Source of the DNA: Chitinophagaceae bacterium
GTDB taxonomy: Bacteria > Bacteroidota > Bacteroidia > Chitinophagales > Chitinophagaceae
Length of the DNA stretch: 64,000 bases
NCBI GenBank assembly: GCA_016720745.1
Contig: JADKKA010000019.1
Span: 558,001-622,000 of the forward strand
Direction: 5' to 3'
Part shown: positions 17,719 to 26,968 of the stretch, piece by piece
Position numbering within the stretch: position 1 is the first letter of the stretch
Layout of the letters: each line of letters begins with the position of its first letter
Translations under genes and position numbers: made by a program
The notes under the pieces: model-generated
Database searches by the model: none
The model's input: the letters and a program-made list of their open reading frames with translations, nothing else
What the model was told of the DNA's origin: nothing

Positions 17719-19242
17719 TTATTGTAAATCGGAGATGTCTTCAAATTCATCGGCCAGTTTCGTACTCAGCCGCTCAAATATTTTGAAGTACTTCATATAA
17801 TTGGAATGTTGTTGTTTTTGTGGTGTATACAATTCAGGCGTGGGTACAGCTTTCACTGCTTCTGCCAGATTTTTATAGATGCCCATTTCTGTAGCACTCA
17901 GCAGGAATGTGCCAAAGGCAACGCTGTCTGAATTTTTACGGAGAGAGACAGGTTTGTTGCAGATATCAGCCAGCAGTTGTGTGCAAAAAGGGATGGTGGC
18001 AAAACTGCCATGTACAGCCAGGCTCTTGATGGCCCGGTGTTCCTCCAGCAATTTGCTGATACTATAAATTTCATACAGGATTCCTTCAATTGTGGCCCTG
18101 ATGAAATGCTGCCGTTCGTGTTTGATATTGACGCCGAAATAAACTCCTTTGGCATTGGGATTCCAGATGGGTGCTCTTTCTCCAAGCAGGTAAGGCAGGA
18201 ACAGGAGTCCACCGGAACCGGCTTCCACTTTCTCTGCTTCGCTGATCAGTTCGCCGATGGAATGTTCCAGATCAAAAGGCCGGTTGAAATACCCGAACTG
18301 ATTGGCAAACCATTCGAAAATGAGACCGCCATTATTGGTAGGCCCGCCAAATACATAGCAGTTTTCTGTGATGACATAATTGAATAAGCGGCGCTTTTCA
18401 TCCCGCATGATTTTATTCCCGATTACCCGTACGGCACCACTGTCTTCGATGGTTACCACGGCTTTGGAATCTCCCCAAACACCCGAACCAATGGTGGCCA
18501 GGCATCCATCGCTGGAGCCCAGCAATATTTTGGTGGAAGAAGTCAACCCCAGCAGGGTCTGGTATTCTTTTTTGAATGGACCGGGCGATGCAAAAACAGG
18601 TGCAAGGGTAGGTAGACGATCTGTCTTGATACCAGCATAGTACAAAGCATCAGTATCCCATTTCATTTGCTGGATATTCATCAGACCGGTAGCGGAAGCA
18701 AGACTATAATCAATCAGGTATTCACCGGTCAGCTGCTGGATAATATAGGTTTTGATCGAAATGAATTTGCTGGTCTTTGCAAACTGTTCTTTTTCATGGT
18801 TCTTCATCCATTTGATCTTTACCAGCGGCGACATGGGATGGATAGGTGTTCCGGTGGCCTGGTAGAATTTTTTACTCAGCGGAGAACGATTTAGTTCCTG
18901 TGCTTCCTTTTTACCCCGGTTGTCTGCCCAGGTGATTGCATTACCGAGTGGCACTCCTTTTTTATCAATGGCCAGTACGCTGTGCATGGAAGCACTGAAG
19001 CAAATACAATTCACTTTATATTTCTTTGGATGGATTTGTTCCGTCAAAAGATTTTTCAAAACATAAAGCATCGTAATGAAAATCTGCTCCGGATCCTGTT
19101 CACTGTAATCGGGCTGTGAATGGAATGTAGGGTAGGAGCCTTTCAGTGAGCCGATCATGGTTCCTGCGATATCAAAGGCCAGTACACGTACCGCATTGGT
19201 GCCTAACTCGATGGTGACAATGCAATCTCTTTTTGTAGTCAT
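17719..19242 (-). CDS. FGGY-family carbohydrate kinase (gluconokinase/xylulokinase type)
   Basis: A 507-residue cytoplasmic sugar kinase with the two-domain FGGY fold. Seen are the N-terminal phosphate loop E-L-G-T-N-A-V-R-V, the substrate segment T-W-A-D-N-R-G, G-S-S-D-G and the C-terminal G-S-G-G-L-L-F-L-P-Y-L followed by G-E-R-A-P-I-W. That last signature is typical of gluconate and xylulose kinases. It overlaps the AraC-type regulator gene by 4 bp (ATGA) and precedes an RraA-like gene by 33 bp. It would phosphorylate a sugar or aldonate entering the cell. Substrate cannot be decided between gluconate, xylulose and related compounds. Confidence 0.85.
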   Translation of the reverse strand: MTTKRDCIVTIELGTNAVRVLAFDIAGTMIGSLKGSYPTFHSQPDYSEQDPEQIFITMLYVLKNLLTEQIHPKKYKVNCICFSASMHSVLAIDKKGVPLGNAITWADNRGKKEAQELNRSPLSKKFYQATGTPIHPMSPLVKIKWMKNHEKEQFAKTSKFISIKTYIIQQLTGEYLIDYSLASATGLMNIQQMKWDTDALYYAGIKTDRLPTLAPVFASPGPFKKEYQTLLGLTSSTKILLGSSDGCLATIGSGVWGDSKAVVTIEDSGAVRVIGNKIMRDEKRRLFNYVITENCYVFGGPTNNGGLIFEWFANQFGYFNRPFDLEHSIGELISEAEKVEAGSGGLLFLPYLLGERAPIWNPNAKGVYFGVNIKHERQHFIRATIEGILYEIYSISKLLEEHRAIKSLAVHGSFATIPFCTQLLADICNKPVSLRKNSDSVAFGTFLLSATEMGIYKNLAEAVKAVPTPELYTPQKQQHSNYMKYFKIFERLSTKLADEFEDISDLQ

Positions 19243-20114
19243 TGTAAATTATTTTGTGAGATGATATTTTTTCTGAACTGACTGGGTGTATAGCCAGTCA
19301 GCTTTTTAAATGTGGTGGCAAAATGCTGAGAGGAATAAAAACCGGTTTCCAGTGCGATATCTGTTACATTGATATCCTGCCGCTTCAGTAATTTGATCGC
19401 TTCAGAAATCCGGATGGTGATCAGGTAATTCAAAGGCGAAAAACCGGTAAATCCTTTTACCCTTTCTGTAAAGGCGGTAGAGCCAAGCCCCACCAGTCCT
19501 GCCATTTCTTCCACGGTCCATTGGTGCGAAAGAGAGGAGCGCAATGTGTTTTCCAGTTTTAAAAATGCCTGCGGGAAGTCACGCTGCAGATTATTTTGCT
19601 GGGTCAGTACCCTGGCAAGCAGGATGAATAGCTGATCGATCAGTGCATTGGTTCTTGTGTGGAAACCCAGGTGCTGGTTAAATAGTTCACTTTTCAGATC
19701 CTGAAAAATATTTCCGGCATCCCGGAATTTAGAAACAACCGGCATGGCATTCAGGTCCAGGATTTTCCGGACCGTACTCATTTCTCCTGTTTGAATTTTT
19801 GACCCGGTACTGGCAGGATAAGTGTCAAGATGAAGCCAGCATAAACTGCCTATATCAAGATAGCCTTTATCCGAGCCAAGTGTTTGTCCGGGCAAAATGA
19901 TAGCAAGGTCATCGGGATAAAGCGAATAAGGTTTCTGTTGTATCTGCCAGTCAAACTTTCCATCTATAATATAAAACAGGCGGATATGATCAGAAGCGCC
20001 ACTGCGAAATGAATCCAGGTGTATGGAAGTATTTTTCTTCAGCGCAAATTCTATGATATGCGGGAAGGCATTCAGTTCTTTGGAACTTCCTTGTTGCAGT
20101 AGGAATTGATTCAT
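19239..20114 (-). CDS. AraC-family transcriptional regulator
   Basis: A 291-residue regulator. The N-terminal half is cupin-like (F-Y-I-I-D-G-K-F-D-W-Q-I followed by P-G-Q-T-L-G) and probably senses a sugar or sugar acid. The C-terminal 100 residues hold the double helix-turn-helix of AraC proteins: W-T-V-E-E-M-A-G-L-V-G-L-G, then D-I-A-L-E-T-G-F-Y-S-S-Q-H-F and the closing G-Y-T-P-S-Q-F-R. It is first in the minus operon, overlaps the kinase gene by 4 bp, and is divergent from a SusC gene across 193 bp. It is the only local regulator in the window, so it likely controls the operon and perhaps the adjacent SusC/SusD pair. Confidence 0.88.
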   Translation of the reverse strand: MNQFLLQQGSSKELNAFPHIIEFALKKNTSIHLDSFRSGASDHIRLFYIIDGKFDWQIQQKPYSLYPDDLAIILPGQTLGSDKGYLDIGSLCWLHLDTYPASTGSKIQTGEMSTVRKILDLNAMPVVSKFRDAGNIFQDLKSELFNQHLGFHTRTNALIDQLFILLARVLTQQNNLQRDFPQAFLKLENTLRSSLSHQWTVEEMAGLVGLGSTAFTERVKGFTGFSPLNYLITIRISEAIKLLKRQDINVTDIALETGFYSSQHFATTFKKLTGYTPSQFRKNIISQNNLQ

Positions 20115-20307
20115 TCAAGCGCCGTTAGAATTTAAATGTACAACCTATTCTAAAAAATAATCCGGTTACTGTAAACTGTTTTTGTATAATATCTTTCACC
20201 GTTTGTTATTGGAAGTCTGGCACCATCAGCTTCAGATACATTTGTAAAGTATACGACTGGAGTTTTCTCCAGGAAGGGCTATTGCTAACTACAAAACAAC
20301 TTGCTGT
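20115..20307. promoter_or_regulatory. Divergent promoter region between AraC regulator and SusC genes
   Basis: These 193 bp must hold the starts of two divergent transcripts. An exact match to the Bacteroidota -7 element TAnnTTTG is seen as TACATTTG at 20237-20244 on the plus strand, 64 bp before the SusC start. No TTTG lies at the preferred 19-21 bp upstream (the nearest, at 20202-20205, is 31 bp away), so this promoter call is tentative. No clear operator repeat was found. Confidence 0.4.
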
Positions 20308-23300
20308 ATGAGAAACAAAACCATACTGGCTTTCATGCCAGGTGTCTCCTTTTTCATTCTTTCACTATTTATTTTACTGGTGCCCGTTGTTGCAGCCGCA
20401 CAAACTGTGAGCGGAACGGTAAGCGACGAAAGCGGGAAGAAACTGAATGCTGTTTCGGTTACTGTAAAGGGAACCAGTACCGGAACCTCTACGGATGGTT
20501 CAGGTAATTTTTCAATCAACGCCGCATCTAACGCTGTACTGGTTTTCAGTTCTGTTGGATTTACTGCTCAGGAAGTAGCGGTCAATGGCAGAACCAGTAT
20601 CCAGGTTACCTTAACCGGTAATTCACAGGTATTGGGTGAAGTGGTGGTCACGGCACTTGGTATCACCAAACAGGCCAGAGGGTTAGGCTATTCTGTTACC
20701 AATGTAAAACCGGATGAACTAACCATCAACAGAACACCCAATCCTGTCAATGCATTGCAAGGAAAAGTGGCCGGAGTTAATATCTCAGGAATGGCAACAG
20801 GACCCGGAGGTTCTTCTAAAATCAGGATTCGCGGGCAATCATCACTGGGAGGTGGCAGTACGCCACTGGTCGTTATTAATGGTGTGCCGGTCGACCGTGG
20901 AAACTTTAATGGCAGTACTACGGGCGTAAATGGTGGTGGTGTTTTCTCTGATGGAGGGGATAGTTTCTCCAGCATAAATCCGGATGATATCGAATCCATG
21001 ACTGTTTTGAAAGGAGCACCGGCAGCAGCGCTTTATGGCTCCCGTGCCAAGGACGGTGTCATCATGATCACTACAAAATCAAAAGGTAAGTCCAAGGGTT
21101 TGGGAGTAGGTTATAATATGAGTTATACCAGTGAATCACCACTTGACTTCACCGATTACCAGAAGGAATATGGCCAGGGAGAAAACGGGACTCGTCCTAC
21201 CACACCAAATCCCACATCAGGACAATGGTCATTCGGTGAAAGAATACAGCCGGGAATGACCCATACGCTATATAATACACCAGGAATTCCCTACGAAGCA
21301 CAGGGGAGTCGTATCAAAGAGTTTTACAGAAACGGTCAGAATTTATCCAACACACTGACACTGGAAACCGCAGGGGATAAAGGAGGCATGCACCTTTCCC
21401 TGAATAATACCCAAAACAAAGGAGTGGTTCCAAACAATAAGTTTACACGCCGGATTATGAATCTTGGGTATACATACAATATGTCAGACAAGTTGACGCT
21501 TTCTGGTAATGTGAACTACTCATGGGAGCTGAACCAGAATCCTCCCAATATCACCAATCAGGATAATACCATTCCCACTTCTATCATGGCCCTGGCGAAC
21601 ACCTTTCCACTCGAAGTATTAAAAGCGAATAAATATAATCCGGCTACCGGAAATGAATATATCTATTCAAGGTTCATGAACAGGACCAATCCTTACTGGA
21701 TACTGGATGAGCAGTTTCATAATATCCGGAAGGACAGAATTTTCGGAAATATTACATTGCGTTACAAAATATTCCCCTGGCTTTCATTGCAGGGTCGTTT
21801 CGGGCAAGACTATTACTCCAGGGATGAAGACGTAAATAACTTCCCAACCGGACATGCTTCCAGAGCAGCCGCACAAGCCGGATTTGTAAACGGGGTATAT
21901 ACCCAGGAATCAAGGCGCTGGCGTGAAACCAATATGGATTTACTGGCAATTGCCACCAAGCAATTAGGCGATTTTGATGTGACTGTAACCGCTGGTGGAA
22001 ACCAAATGAGACAGCGGATTGATATTAATAATGTACAGGTAACCGATTTTGTAATCCGGGGTTTGTACACGGTACAAAACGGCAGGGCAAAGAATCCGGT
22101 ATATAGTTTAATTACATCCGGAGTGAATTCTCTTTACGGATCTGCAGAAGTTTCATGGAAACGCATGTTCTATCTCACAGGAACTGCCCGTAACGACTGG
22201 TTCTCCACCCTGTCTGCAGAAAACAGAAGTATTATGTATCCTTCTGTATCGGGATCTTATGTATTCTCAGAATCATTAAAGAAACTGTCCTGGCTTAATT
22301 TCGGTAAAATCAGACTGGGTTATGCTGAAGTGGGCAGTGATAATGATGTAGGATTTGCTTCTAACCAGCTTTATTATAATGTCAATTCCAACCTGATCAA
22401 TAATCCTTCCGGTACACCGGTTGCTGTTTCAGCCAGTGGTACCGCTATTCCTAATCCGGGACTGCGCCCCAGCCGTGTATCAGAAACAGAGATCGGATTG
22501 GAATTGAAAATGTTCAACAGCAGGGTGAATCTGGACATGGCCTTTTACAAGAAGATCACAACAGACCAGATCATACAAGTTCAGGTGTCAGATGCCTCCG
22601 GCTTTGTCAATACCCTGATCAACAGTGGTAAAAGCAGTAACAAAGGTTTTGAAGCCCTGTTGAACCTCGTACCGGTCAAGACAAAGAATTTTACCTGGGA
22701 GTTCACCGCAAATACAGCGTTTAATAAAACAAAAGCTGAAAAAATTATCAACGGTAACGTCGGTGAAAGAATTACTGTTGGCAGCCATGTTTTCAACGGA
22801 GAAGTCAGAATTGTTGTAGGACAGGAACTGGAGCAAATTGCCGGTTATGGTTATGCCAGAGATGCTTCAAAAGGAAATCAGCGGATATTCCAGACTAACG
22901 GCTTGCCCCTGCGGACAACAGACCTTGTATTGTTTGGAAGTGCCCTGCCTAAATGGACTGGTGGTTTTCTGAACAGTTTCAGCTTCAAAGGCATTAATGT
23001 TTCCATCCTGATTGATTATAAACTGGGTAATAAAATGTTATCAGGAACAAATTTCAATGCCGTTCGTCATGGCTTGCACAAAATGACACTTGAAGGAAGG
23101 GTTGATTCTGTACTTGGTGCCGGGGTCAATCAAAGCGGTGCTCCCAATGCCAAAAGAGCAGCGGTACAGACCTATTGGGAACATCTGCGTACACAACAGA
23201 TCATAGAACCTGTTATCTATAATGGCGGCTACTGGAAACTCAGGCAAATCACCATTGGATATGATTTTACAAAATTTATCCCTGCCAAATGGCCGATCAA

Positions 23301-23469
23301 AGGAGTCAAACTTGACTTTATCGCCAGCAATGTTTTGATATTAAAGAAATGGGTCGACAATATCGATCCGGAATCTTTTGGATTTGCTGCGGATAGCCAG
23401 GCTGGTCTTGAATCACCAGGGCTTCCTACGACCAGGAGCATCGGGTTAAATCTTAATATTAAATTCTAA
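20308..23469 (+). CDS. SusC/RagA-type TonB-dependent outer-membrane transporter
   Basis: A 1053-residue outer-membrane importer of oligosaccharides, energised by TonB. After the signal peptide (to about A-A-A-Q) comes a carboxypeptidase-regulatory-like domain (Q-T-V-S-G-T-V-S-D onward), then the TonB-box-like E-V-V-V-T-A-L-G-I, the plug with G-K-V-A-G-V and D-D-I-E-S-M-T-V-L-K-G, and the beta barrel ending L-N-L-N-I-K-F. It is intact. Its SusD partner starts at or just beyond its stop. It is divergent from the AraC gene, and likely imports xylan- or arabinan-derived oligomers given its neighbours; ligand specificity is inferred. Confidence 0.93.
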   Translation: MRNKTILAFMPGVSFFILSLFILLVPVVAAAQTVSGTVSDESGKKLNAVSVTVKGTSTGTSTDGSGNFSINAASNAVLVFSSVGFTAQEVAVNGRTSIQVTLTGNSQVLGEVVVTALGITKQARGLGYSVTNVKPDELTINRTPNPVNALQGKVAGVNISGMATGPGGSSKIRIRGQSSLGGGSTPLVVINGVPVDRGNFNGSTTGVNGGGVFSDGGDSFSSINPDDIESMTVLKGAPAAALYGSRAKDGVIMITTKSKGKSKGLGVGYNMSYTSESPLDFTDYQKEYGQGENGTRPTTPNPTSGQWSFGERIQPGMTHTLYNTPGIPYEAQGSRIKEFYRNGQNLSNTLTLETAGDKGGMHLSLNNTQNKGVVPNNKFTRRIMNLGYTYNMSDKLTLSGNVNYSWELNQNPPNITNQDNTIPTSIMALANTFPLEVLKANKYNPATGNEYIYSRFMNRTNPYWILDEQFHNIRKDRIFGNITLRYKIFPWLSLQGRFGQDYYSRDEDVNNFPTGHASRAAAQAGFVNGVYTQESRRWRETNMDLLAIATKQLGDFDVTVTAGGNQMRQRIDINNVQVTDFVIRGLYTVQNGRAKNPVYSLITSGVNSLYGSAEVSWKRMFYLTGTARNDWFSTLSAENRSIMYPSVSGSYVFSESLKKLSWLNFGKIRLGYAEVGSDNDVGFASNQLYYNVNSNLINNPSGTPVAVSASGTAIPNPGLRPSRVSETEIGLELKMFNSRVNLDMAFYKKITTDQIIQVQVSDASGFVNTLINSGKSSNKGFEALLNLVPVKTKNFTWEFTANTAFNKTKAEKIINGNVGERITVGSHVFNGEVRIVVGQELEQIAGYGYARDASKGNQRIFQTNGLPLRTTDLVLFGSALPKWTGGFLNSFSFKGINVSILIDYKLGNKMLSGTNFNAVRHGLHKMTLEGRVDSVLGAGVNQSGAPNAKRAAVQTYWEHLRTQQIIEPVIYNGGYWKLRQITIGYDFTKFIPAKWPIKGVKLDFIASNVLILKKWVDNIDPESFGFAADSQAGLESPGLPTTRSIGLNLNIKF

Positions 23470-23480
23470 TGCAATTAACC

Positions 23481-25019
23481 ATGAGAAAAATACTTCAAAG
23501 CAGCCTGTTGCTGGTGATGGTTCTGGCAGCATCCTGTGATAAAAAAATAGGTGATCTGAATGTTAATAAAACCAGCGCCACCACCATTGATCCGGCACTC
23601 CTGCTGAATAATGCAGTCATCAACGCTTCCTACCCGGTGAAAGCCCTGATATTTGATGTGGGAATCGTTCAACAAATGATTTCTCCCAATGGTGGCGTAC
23701 TCGCCGGTGCCAATTTTAACCAGGATAGCCGGGATGTTACAACCCCTCCCATCTGGGCAGTTTATTACCAGAATGTAATCAAGTATACACATGATGTAAT
23801 CGTCAGCACAAAAACGAATACAGCCAGATCAAATCTTTATCATATGGCTCGTATATTCCAGGCCTACACTTATATGATACTGACTGATGAATATGGTGAT
23901 ATCCCGTATTCACAGGGTGGAGCTGGTTATTCAGATTTGATTTTCTTCCCAAAATATGATGCCCAGCAGGCCATCTACACGGATATCATCAAAGAACTGA
24001 CCGAAGCAACAACAGGACTAAATCCTGCGGGTACGATAGAAGGCTCTGATGTTTTGTATGCCGGCAATATTGCCAAGTGGAAAAAATTCGGTTATTCATT
24101 ACTGTTAAGGGCCGGGATGCGACTGGTAAAAGTGGATGCTACCAAGGCCCAGGCAACCGTACAAGCGGCTTTTGCCGGAGGTGTAATTACCGATAACGCA
24201 GATAACGGCTACATGCGGCATGATGCGAATTACACACAGCCAATGGGAGGAACGCTGAATGGAACAGAAGCAGCTAACTTTTACCTGACAAAGCCTTTTG
24301 TTGATCAGTTAAAGAATACCAGTGATCCCCGCTTATCAGCAATTGCCATTCGCTATGTTGGCGCTACTTCAGGTAACGGACAAACAGTGGCAGCAGGTAA
24401 CACAACTGCTGGCGTCCAGATCGGAATGCCCATGGGAAAAGATAATGGCACAGTGGTGGCAGCCGCAACGGCAGATGGTTTGGCCAGTTTTTATGATTAC
24501 AGTCAGGCAGATCGCAGAAGGATCGCAAAAGTAAGTTCACCTGTATTTTATGTTACCGCAGCACAAACCAATCTTCTCCTTGCAGAAGCCCGATTCAGGG
24601 GATGGATTGCTGCAGGTACGGCAGCACAGTATTTTTCTGATGGCATACGGGCACATATGGATCAGATGGTCACTTACGATCCGGGTTGTGCAATAGCTGC
24701 CGGACCCAGGGATACCTATATTACCGCTAACCCGCTGACTGGTGGTACAGAATTGCAGCAAATTAATACCCAGTATTGGATTGCATCCTTCCTGAATGGC
24801 CCCGAAGCGTTTGCGAATTTCAGGAGAAGTGGTTTCCCCACCCTGACTCCAAACCCTTATGGTCAGCCGAGTAATCCGGATGTACCGAATGGGACTTTCA
24901 TCCGGAGGTTAACCTATCCAACTTCTGAATTATCGGTGAATACAACCAATGTAAATGAAGCCATCACCAGACAGGGGCCTGACAAACTGAGCACAAGGGT
25001 CTGGTGGGATAAACCATAA
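23481..25019 (+). CDS. SusD/RagB-family glycan-binding lipoprotein (SusD-like type 2)
   Basis: A lipoprotein of about 512 residues that caps the neighbouring SusC barrel and binds glycan. The signal ends V-L-A-A-S-C with a lipobox Cys. The N-terminus G-D-L-N-V-N-K-T-S-A-T-T-I-D-P-A-L-L-L-N-N-A style and the alanine-rich TPR-like helices resemble the SusD-like_2 subgroup rather than classic SusD. An ATG at 23469 overlaps the SusC stop, but the ATG at 23481 (M-R-K-I-L-Q) gives a cleaner signal peptide. A strong terminator follows at 25052, so SusC and SusD form a two-gene unit. Confidence 0.88.
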   Translation: MRKILQSSLLLVMVLAASCDKKIGDLNVNKTSATTIDPALLLNNAVINASYPVKALIFDVGIVQQMISPNGGVLAGANFNQDSRDVTTPPIWAVYYQNVIKYTHDVIVSTKTNTARSNLYHMARIFQAYTYMILTDEYGDIPYSQGGAGYSDLIFFPKYDAQQAIYTDIIKELTEATTGLNPAGTIEGSDVLYAGNIAKWKKFGYSLLLRAGMRLVKVDATKAQATVQAAFAGGVITDNADNGYMRHDANYTQPMGGTLNGTEAANFYLTKPFVDQLKNTSDPRLSAIAIRYVGATSGNGQTVAAGNTTAGVQIGMPMGKDNGTVVAAATADGLASFYDYSQADRRRIAKVSSPVFYVTAAQTNLLLAEARFRGWIAAGTAAQYFSDGIRAHMDQMVTYDPGCAIAAGPRDTYITANPLTGGTELQQINTQYWIASFLNGPEAFANFRRSGFPTLTPNPYGQPSNPDVPNGTFIRRLTYPTSELSVNTTNVNEAITRQGPDKLSTRVWWDKP

Positions 25020-25051
25020 TAACTTTCGTTTGTTCTGTTTTTGCATTTGGT

Positions 25052-25081
25052 AAAAACCTTTGTGTAAACAAAGGTTTTTTT
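25052..25081 (+). terminator. Rho-independent terminator after SusC/SusD pair
   Basis: An 11-bp perfect stem (AAAAACCTTTG at 25052-25062 with CAAAGGTTTTT at 25069-25079) closes a 6-base loop and runs into a T tract. It lies 32 bp after the SusD stop and separates this unit from the pentonate genes. Confidence 0.8.
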
Positions 25082-25234
25082 AAATTGAATGATAAATGTT
25101 TCAGAACACATGGATATGACGAAAAGCAGACAATATTTCTTCATATTCATTTAATTTGAGCAGAATTAAAAGGGACCAACAAAACAGATTGGTGCTATCA
25201 TTTTGAGTGCTGTTTATATTAAAAGCCCAGTTAC

Positions 25235-26959
25235 ATGAAAGTGGAAAAAAAATTAAGAAGTCAGGACTGGTTTGGCAGAAAAGACAAAGACGGAATCATC
25301 TATCGTAGCTGGATGAAAAATCAGGGAATGCCCACCGATTTGTTTGATGGCCGGCCCGTAATCGGTATCTGTAATACATTTAGTGAACTCACCCCTTGTA
25401 ATGCGCATTTTCGCGATCATGCAGAAGCGGTAAAGAAAGGTGTATTGGAAGCTGGCGGATTTCCATTGGAATTCCCTGTGATGAGTTTGGGTGAAACCCT
25501 GCTGAAACCAACCGCCATGTTATTCCGTAACCTGGCCAGCATGGATACCGAAGAAAGTATCCGGGGTAATCCTATCGACGGCGTGGTGTTACTGACCGGT
25601 TGTGATAAAACAACCCCATCAACCGTGATGGGTGCAGCCAGTGTGGGATTGCCAACTATCGTAGTGCCGGGTGGGCCAATGTTAAATGGCCGTTATAAAG
25701 GACAAACCATCGGCAGTGGTACCCATGTTTGGAAATTTGATGAAGACATGAAGACCGGCAAAATGACTCAGGAAGAATGTGAGTTTGCCGAAAGCTGTAT
25801 GAGCCGCAGTATTGGTCACTGTATGACCATGGGAACTGCCAGTACCATGGCGGTGATGGTGGAAAGTCTGGGACTAACATTGAGCGGCGCTTCCGCCATT
25901 CCTGCGGCAGACAGCCGTAAAAAAGTAATGGCACAACTCAGCGGCCGGAGAATTGTGGAAATGGTCAAAGAAAACCTGACCATTGATAAAATCCTCACCA
26001 GAGAGGCTTTTGAAAATGCCATCATGGCCAATTCTGCAGTGGGAGGTTCTTCCAATTTTGTAATTCACCTGATGGCCATTGCCGGCAGGATTGGTGTGGA
26101 ACTGGATTTAAATGATTTCGATAAACTAGGGAGTCAGATACCCTTACTCCTCAACCTGATGCCATCCGGACAATACCTGATGGAAGATTTTTATTATGCA
26201 GGTGGGCTTCCGGTGATCCTGGACCAGTTAAAGAATAAACTGCACAGCAATGTAATCACCGTGACAGGTAAAAACCATCATGCAAATATCAAAGGCAATA
26301 CGGATTGTTATAATAATGATGTGATTGCCACTTACGAGGAGCCATTTCAGGAAGCAGCCGGTATCGTGGTAGTAAAAGGAAACCTGGCAGCCAATGGCGC
26401 TGTTATTAAACCCAGTGCCGCTACTCCTTCCCTCATGAAACATAAAGGAAGAGCAGTAGTATTTGAAAGCATTGAAGATTATCATGCCCGTATAGATGAT
26501 CCGGCACTGGATATAGACGAGCATTGTGTGATGGTACTGAAATATGTCGGACCTGTTGGTTATCCCGGAATGCCCGAAGTCGGGAATATGGCCCTGCCGA
26601 AAAAAATTCTGGAAAAAGGGATCAAAGACATGGTACGTATCAGTGATGGCAGAATGAGTGGTACGGCCTATGGTACAGCTGTTTTGCATGTAAGTCCTGA
26701 AAGCGCGATCGGAGGTAACCTGGCCTTTGTACAAAACGGAGATATCATCGAGCTCGACGTAGAAAAAAGATTACTGCATTTACATGTGAGTGAGGATGAA
26801 CTGGCAAAACGGAAAGCAGCCTGGACCCCTCCACCTCCCGCAGCTACCCGTGGTTATGTAAGTATGTATATTAAACATGTGCTGGGCAGCGATAAAGGAG
26901 CAGATCTTGATTTCCTTCAGGGCAGCTCCGGTAGCCAGGTCACCAGGGATTCTCATTAA
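25235..26959 (+). CDS. IlvD/Edd-family pentonate dehydratase (arabinonate/xylonate type)
   Basis: A 574-residue iron-sulfur dehydratase. The cluster cysteines are Cys55 (T-P-C-N-A-H), Cys123 (G-C-D-K-T-T-P) and Cys196 (G-H-C-M-T-M-G-T-A). Their spacing fits the 2Fe-2S pentonate dehydratases such as L-arabinonate dehydratase, and the opening R-S-Q-D-W-F-G also fits that group better than branched-chain amino-acid IlvD. It converts L-arabinonate or D-xylonate to a 2-keto-3-deoxypentonate in the cytoplasm. It starts a plus-strand operon with a lactonase (9 bp gap), FAH-family protein, xylanase and GntP transporter, all of which support a pentose oxidative pathway. Confidence 0.87.
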   Translation: MKVEKKLRSQDWFGRKDKDGIIYRSWMKNQGMPTDLFDGRPVIGICNTFSELTPCNAHFRDHAEAVKKGVLEAGGFPLEFPVMSLGETLLKPTAMLFRNLASMDTEESIRGNPIDGVVLLTGCDKTTPSTVMGAASVGLPTIVVPGGPMLNGRYKGQTIGSGTHVWKFDEDMKTGKMTQEECEFAESCMSRSIGHCMTMGTASTMAVMVESLGLTLSGASAIPAADSRKKVMAQLSGRRIVEMVKENLTIDKILTREAFENAIMANSAVGGSSNFVIHLMAIAGRIGVELDLNDFDKLGSQIPLLLNLMPSGQYLMEDFYYAGGLPVILDQLKNKLHSNVITVTGKNHHANIKGNTDCYNNDVIATYEEPFQEAAGIVVVKGNLAANGAVIKPSAATPSLMKHKGRAVVFESIEDYHARIDDPALDIDEHCVMVLKYVGPVGYPGMPEVGNMALPKKILEKGIKDMVRISDGRMSGTAYGTAVLHVSPESAIGGNLAFVQNGDIIELDVEKRLLHLHVSEDELAKRKAAWTPPPPAATRGYVSMYIKHVLGSDKGADLDFLQGSSGSQVTRDSH

Positions 26960-26968
26960 AACTGATAT

